From assembly GCF_003194085.1 (NCBI RefSeq), contig NZ_CP023994.1, forward strand, positions 1,426,001 to 1,490,000: a DNA stretch of 64,000 bases, written 5' to 3'. A model generated the notes under the pieces. That model did not search any database. It was not told where the DNA came from and was given only the letters and a program-made list of their open reading frames with translations. A program made the position numbers and the translations under genes. This stretch comes from Aurantimicrobium photophilum (GTDB lineage: Bacteria > Actinomycetota > Actinomycetes > Actinomycetales > Microbacteriaceae). Below, in pieces: positions 60,614 through 64,000 of this stretch (positions within the stretch are counted from its first letter, which is position 1; each line of letters starts with the position of its first letter).

Positions 60614-61777
60614 TTAGCGGGCAGCGAGTTCAGCGGCCTTGTCGGCGCCGTCATCCATGCTGTCTGCGAGGGTTACGAGTGGGTGGTTAGCCTCGGCGAG
60701 GATACGGCGACCCTCGTCGACGTTGTTGCCATCAAGGCGAACAACGAGAGGCTTGTTAGCAGCGGAACCGAGGGTTGCCAGTGCCTGGACAATACCGTTC
60801 GCCACAGCGTCACATGCGGTGATACCACCGAAGACGTTGACGAAAACGCTTCTGACCTGTGCGTCACCGAGGATGACGTCGAGACCAGCAGCCATCACTT
60901 CAGCAGAAGCTCCACCACCGATGTCGAGGAAGTTAGCAGGCTTGACGCCACCGTGGTTTTCACCAGCGTAAGCAACAACGTCGAGGGTGCTCATGACCAG
61001 ACCTGCACCGTTACCAATGATGCCAACCTCACCGTCCAGCTTGACGTAGTTGAGGTCTGCAGCCTTTGCCTTAGCCTCGAGAGGGTCAGCAGCTGCCTTG
61101 TCTTCGAGTGCTGCGTGGTTCTCGTGACGGAACTCAGCGTTCTCATCGAGCGAGACCTTGCCGTCGAGGGCGATGATGTCGCCTTCTTCGGTAAGAACCA
61201 GAGGGTTAACTTCAACGAGGGTGGCGTCTTCGCCGGTGTAGACCTCGTAGAGCTTGACGAAGACAGGAGCAACCTTGTCTACGAGCTCTGCAGGGAACTT
61301 CGCTGCGACAGCAATCTTCTTGGCTTCTGCCAGGTCGATGCCCTTGATGGGGTTGACCTCAATGCGAGCAAGAGCTTCGGGACGCTCAACGGCGAGCTGC
61401 TCGATCTCCATGCCACCTTCGTAGGAGGTCAGCGAAAGGTAGGAGCGGTTTGCACGGTCAAGAAGTACTGAGAAGTAGAACTCTTCAGCGATGCGAGCAC
61501 CAGCGGCAACCATGACGCGCTTGACGACGTGGCCCTTGATGTCGAGACCAAGAATGGCCTTCGCTGCTTCTTCTGCTTCCTCAGGGGTCTTAGCGACCTT
61601 GACGCCGCCAGCCTTACCACGGCCGCCAACCTTAACCTGAGCCTTGACGACGACAACGCCGCCCAGCTTTTCTGCTGCAGCACGAGCTTCAGCAGGGGTG
61701 TCTGCGATGATGCCAGCGAGCACGGGAACACCGTAGCTCTCGAATAGGTCCCTGGCTTGGTATTCGTAAAGATCCAC
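60614..61777 (-). CDS. sucC: Succinyl-CoA ligase beta subunit (ADP/GDP-forming)
   Basis: 387 residues. ATP-grasp domain from [19 protein letters not shown] through [18 protein letters not shown] and [20 protein letters not shown], then the ligase domain with [10 protein letters not shown]-like segment [14 protein letters not shown]. Converts succinyl-CoA to succinate with nucleotide triphosphate formation. First gene of sucCD. Confidence 0.97.
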   Translation of the reverse strand: MDLYEYQARDLFESYGVPVLAGIIADTPAEARAAAEKLGGVVVVKAQVKVGGRGKAGGVKVAKTPEEAEEAAKAILGLDIKGHVVKRVMVAAGARIAEEFYFSVLLDRANRSYLSLTSYEGGMEIEQLAVERPEALARIEVNPIKGIDLAEAKKIAVAAKFPAELVDKVAPVFVKLYEVYTGEDATLVEVNPLVLTEEGDIIALDGKVSLDENAEFRHENHAALEDKAAADPLEAKAKAADLNYVKLDGEVGIIGNGAGLVMSTLDVVAYAGENHGGVKPANFLDIGGGASAEVMAAGLDVILGDAQVRSVFVNVFGGITACDAVANGIVQALATLGSAANKPLVVRLDGNNVDEGRRILAEANHPLVTLADSMDDGADKAAELAAR

Positions 61778-61963
61778 GTGATTTCCTAATCCGCGTTGAG
61801 CGATAAAGAGGGGAAGTAAATAAATCTGATGAGTTAAAAGTAACTTGATATCAAGATAAATTGACCATTCAGACTTTACCGGTTTTTTCCGCGGATTACA
61901 CCCTCTATATAGGTATGCCTCTCCTAACTGGCAGCAACTAGACAGAGCTGACAGAGTAGAGCT

Positions 61964-62686
61964 ATGCCTGAATCAGTCCACGCACAAGGTTTTGAACCCC
62001 ACGACGCCGCTTCCAACAGCAAGCTGAACTGGCTTCGTGCCGGTGTTCTTGGCGCCAATGACGGCATTGTCTCGATTGCGGCCCTGATGGTCGGTGTTGC
62101 GGCCGCAACAACAGACCCTGCAGCTCTGCTACTGACTGGTGTTGCCGGTCTATCCGCTGGAGCCATCTCGATGGCACTGGGTGAATATGTTTCTGTTTCC
62201 AGCCAGCGTGACTCAGAGAAGGCCTGGATCAATAAGGAACGTCGCGAACTCGAAGAATTCCCTGAGGAAGAACTCGAAGAACTCGTTGCTCTCTACGAAG
62301 CCCAGGGGCTCAAGCCTGCAACAGCACGTCAGGTTGCGGTGGAAATGACCGAGGTGGACGCCCTCAAAACCCACCTCGACATTGAACTTGGCATTAATCA
62401 GGAAGAACTGACCAACCCGCTTCATGCAGCAATCTCGTCAGCGATTGCGTTCTTCGCCGGTGCAATCTTGCCTCTATTAGCGGTGCTACTGGTTCCCGGA
62501 GACGCAAAGATTCCCGCAACCGTTGCGGCATCGCTGATTGCCCTGGCCCTCACCGGTGGTGTTGGTGCCTACATCGGTGGAGCACCTGTCCCCCGCGCGA
62601 TCCTGCGCGTCACCATTGGTGGCGCAGCAGCACTGGCTGTGACCTACTTCATTGGTTCACTGCTGGGCAGCGGAACAGCTATCTAG
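61964..62686 (+). CDS. VIT1/CCC1 family membrane protein (Fe/Mn transporter type)
   Basis: 240 residues. Motif [24 protein letters not shown], then [22 protein letters not shown] (TM1-TM2 of VIT1), a cytoplasmic Glu-rich helical domain (residues 85-145, [16 protein letters not shown], the metal-binding region of VIT1), and three C-terminal helices. The family moves Fe(II) or Mn(II) out of the cytoplasm. TATATAGG near 61905 may be its -10. It overlaps the convergent helicase gene by 4 bases. Confidence 0.9.
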   Translation: MPESVHAQGFEPHDAASNSKLNWLRAGVLGANDGIVSIAALMVGVAAATTDPAALLLTGVAGLSAGAISMALGEYVSVSSQRDSEKAWINKERRELEEFPEEELEELVALYEAQGLKPATARQVAVEMTEVDALKTHLDIELGINQEELTNPLHAAISSAIAFFAGAILPLLAVLLVPGDAKIPATVAASLIALALTGGVGAYIGGAPVPRAILRVTIGGAAALAVTYFIGSLLGSGTAI

Positions 62687-64000
62687 AGTTTCTCAATCGG
62701 AGCGATCTTGATCAGGAGTTTCTTCGCTCCTGCTGAGTCAAACTTCACGTGGGCAACGCGCTTGGCGCCTTCGCCCGTCACCTGATTCACGGTTCCCTCA
62801 CCAAAGTCGGCGTGAGAAATACGATCACCGGCAACCAGCTCCAGGTCGCCGTTGTCACGAATCTTGTTCGTGACACGGTTAGCCCATTCTGTTTTGGGTT
62901 TCGGTGACGCCTCGAGAGAGTTCCATCCGCCCTCGGTGGAACCCCAACCGCCGAGTTCACTCGAGCCGAAGCCACCGTCATAGCGAGAGCCACGTGCGTT
63001 GAGCGCGCGGGACTGATATCCATCCCGACCATTGACCGAACCAGGTGACTGGCGCCATTCAATGAGTTCCGAAGGAATCTCCTGAAGATAGCGCGAAGGC
63101 ATCGCCACGTTTGTTTGACCAAACTGAGCACGACTCATGGCAAGAGAGAGGAACAGGCGCTTGCGTGCACGGGTAATGCCCACATAAAACAAGCGTCGTT
63201 CTTCGGCTGGGCCACCGGGTTCGCCGGCAGACATGCGGTGAGGAAGAAGTTCTTCCTCCACGCCCGTAATAAACACGGCGTTGTATTCCAGGCCCTTCGC
63301 GGTGTGGAGGGTCATCAGAGAAACTGTTCCACTTGCGTCATCGAGTTCGTCAGCAGCTGCAACGAGAGAGACCTCGGTCAGGAAGTCGATGAGCGTGCCA
63401 CCGGGGTTGTTCTTATCGAACTCCTTGGTCACTGCCAAAAGTTCTTCCACGTTCTCAGCACGAGCTTCGTCTTGAGGATCGCGGGTAGCGCGGAGCAGAT
63501 CCACATACCCGGTCTCTTCCAAGATGCGGGTGAGCACATCAGCAACAGGGCCCGACTCCGCCAATGCTGTGGCCTCGTCAATGAGGCCTGACAGCTTGGC
63601 GATCGCCCCGGATACCTTGGGACCCAGTCCTAACGAGTCAGCAGAGCGCAGCGCTTCGCGCAGCGTTATCTGGTTAGTGTCGGCATAATTCTGCAAGCCG
63701 GTCTCGGTGGCAGGTCCAATACCGCGCTTAGGAACATTGAGAATTCTGCGCACTGCCAACGAATCTGCAGGGTTGGCAATGGTGACGAGGTATCCCAGGA
63801 TGTCTTTGATTTCAGCGCGCTCATAGAACTTCGTGCCACCCAAGATTCGATACGGCACGGCGGAGCGAATGAAGATTTCTTCCAAGGCACGGGTCTGTGA
63901 GTTGGTGCGATAGAACACGGCCATCTCGTTGTAACCCACGCCGGCAGAATGCAGGGTGCTGATCTCGTCGACCACGAACTGGGCTTCATCGTGTGCGGAG
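62683..64000 (-). CDS. pcrA: UvrD/PcrA-type DNA helicase, 5' partial
   Basis: The frame is open to the window end, so the N-terminal ATP-binding domains are missing. Present are AHDEAQFVVDEISTLH, the 2A/2B region (AVFYRTNSQTRALEEIFIR, PYRILGGTKFYERAEIKD), motif V TLHTAKGLEYNAVFITGVEEELLPH, motif VI RRLFYVGITRARKRLFL and the C-terminal tudor-like part (GDRISHADFGEGTVNQVTG). SF1A 3'-5' helicase acting in repair and replication-transcription conflicts. Confidence 0.96.
   Translation of the reverse strand, partial: SAHDEAQFVVDEISTLHSAGVGYNEMAVFYRTNSQTRALEEIFIRSAVPYRILGGTKFYERAEIKDILGYLVTIANPADSLAVRRILNVPKRGIGPATETGLQNYADTNQITLREALRSADSLGLGPKVSGAIAKLSGLIDEATALAESGPVADVLTRILEETGYVDLLRATRDPQDEARAENVEELLAVTKEFDKNNPGGTLIDFLTEVSLVAAADELDDASGTVSLMTLHTAKGLEYNAVFITGVEEELLPHRMSAGEPGGPAEERRLFYVGITRARKRLFLSLAMSRAQFGQTNVAMPSRYLQEIPSELIEWRQSPGSVNGRDGYQSRALNARGSRYDGGFGSSELGGWGSTEGGWNSLEASPKPKTEWANRVTNKIRDNGDLELVAGDRISHADFGEGTVNQVTGEGAKRVAHVKFDSAGAKKLLIKIAPIEKL

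Noticed and set aside
1-64000. CRISPR arrays, prophage, integrase genes and replication origin
   Set aside because: No regularly spaced repeats, no phage structural genes, no recombinase other than the IS481 transposase and no DnaA-box cluster were seen.

Overview
The window looks like part of the chromosome of a small-genome actinobacterium, most likely Microbacteriaceae (Aurantimicrobium/Rhodoluna-like freshwater lineages are my guess). The reasons are moderate GC, frequent GTG starts, a MutT1-type Nudix/histidine-phosphatase fusion, the HadA/HadB-type dehydratase pair next to murB, the secE-nusG-rplK-rplA block behind tRNA-Trp, the sucC-sucD / DUF6350 / purN / purH order and class-E-sortase-like LAxTG surface proteins. 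The assignment rests on gene content and remembered synteny; no database search was run.

Layout. 1-8.8 kb: MutT1-like enzyme, a DUF5993-DsbB pair, then surface proteins with LAETG, LASTG and LPATG sorting signals around a LuxR-type two-component system. 8.9-14.8 kb: tRNA-Lys, DUF998, pirin, a histone-like Lys/Ala protein, CapA, a glycosyltransferase and a gamma-carbonic anhydrase. 14.7-15.85 kb: an intact IS481-family element whose inverted repeats recode the C-termini of the carbonic anhydrase and of FolD. 15.8-19 kb: one-carbon block folD-glyA with a ZTP riboswitch, and divergent purU. 19-25.4 kb: LigB-type dioxygenase, a gene broken by a stop codon, an extracytoplasmic flavin electron-transfer module (ferric-reductase-like, FMN-binding, ApbE) and a metal P-type ATPase. 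25.4-31.6 kb: housekeeping genes. 31.6-32 kb: an undescribed 28-aa CxxC peptide behind a promoter with two NrdR-box-like palindromes. 32.1-34.5 kb: group II decarboxylase plus agmatine deiminase.

34.5-39.9 kb is an AT-rich accessory island bounded by two identical 46-bp copies of the 3' end of aguA. It carries a membrane protein/TIR-like pair (probable antiphage module) and a lactococcin-972-type bacteriocin with lipoprotein, adaptor, ABC ATPase and permease. A DUF3800 gene follows. 40.7-52.6 kb is a catabolic region: a seven-gene operon for homoprotocatechuate-type ring cleavage with ferredoxins, ferredoxin reductase and alcohol dehydrogenase, then a gamma-Glu hydrolase, a MarR regulator, a cytochrome P450, two class I amidotransferases and a glutamine-synthetase-like ligase. 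Palindromes with an ATTCGT core sit in three of its promoters, which suggests one regulon.

52.6-64 kb: a 38-aa Cys-rich peptide behind a CsoR-type operator, GNAT, a membrane-fused DDAH, then purH, purN, DUF6350 and another membrane protein, all carrying single-base frameshifts (probably a poor-quality patch of sequence), followed by sucD-sucC, a VIT1-family transporter and the C-terminal part of PcrA/UvrD.
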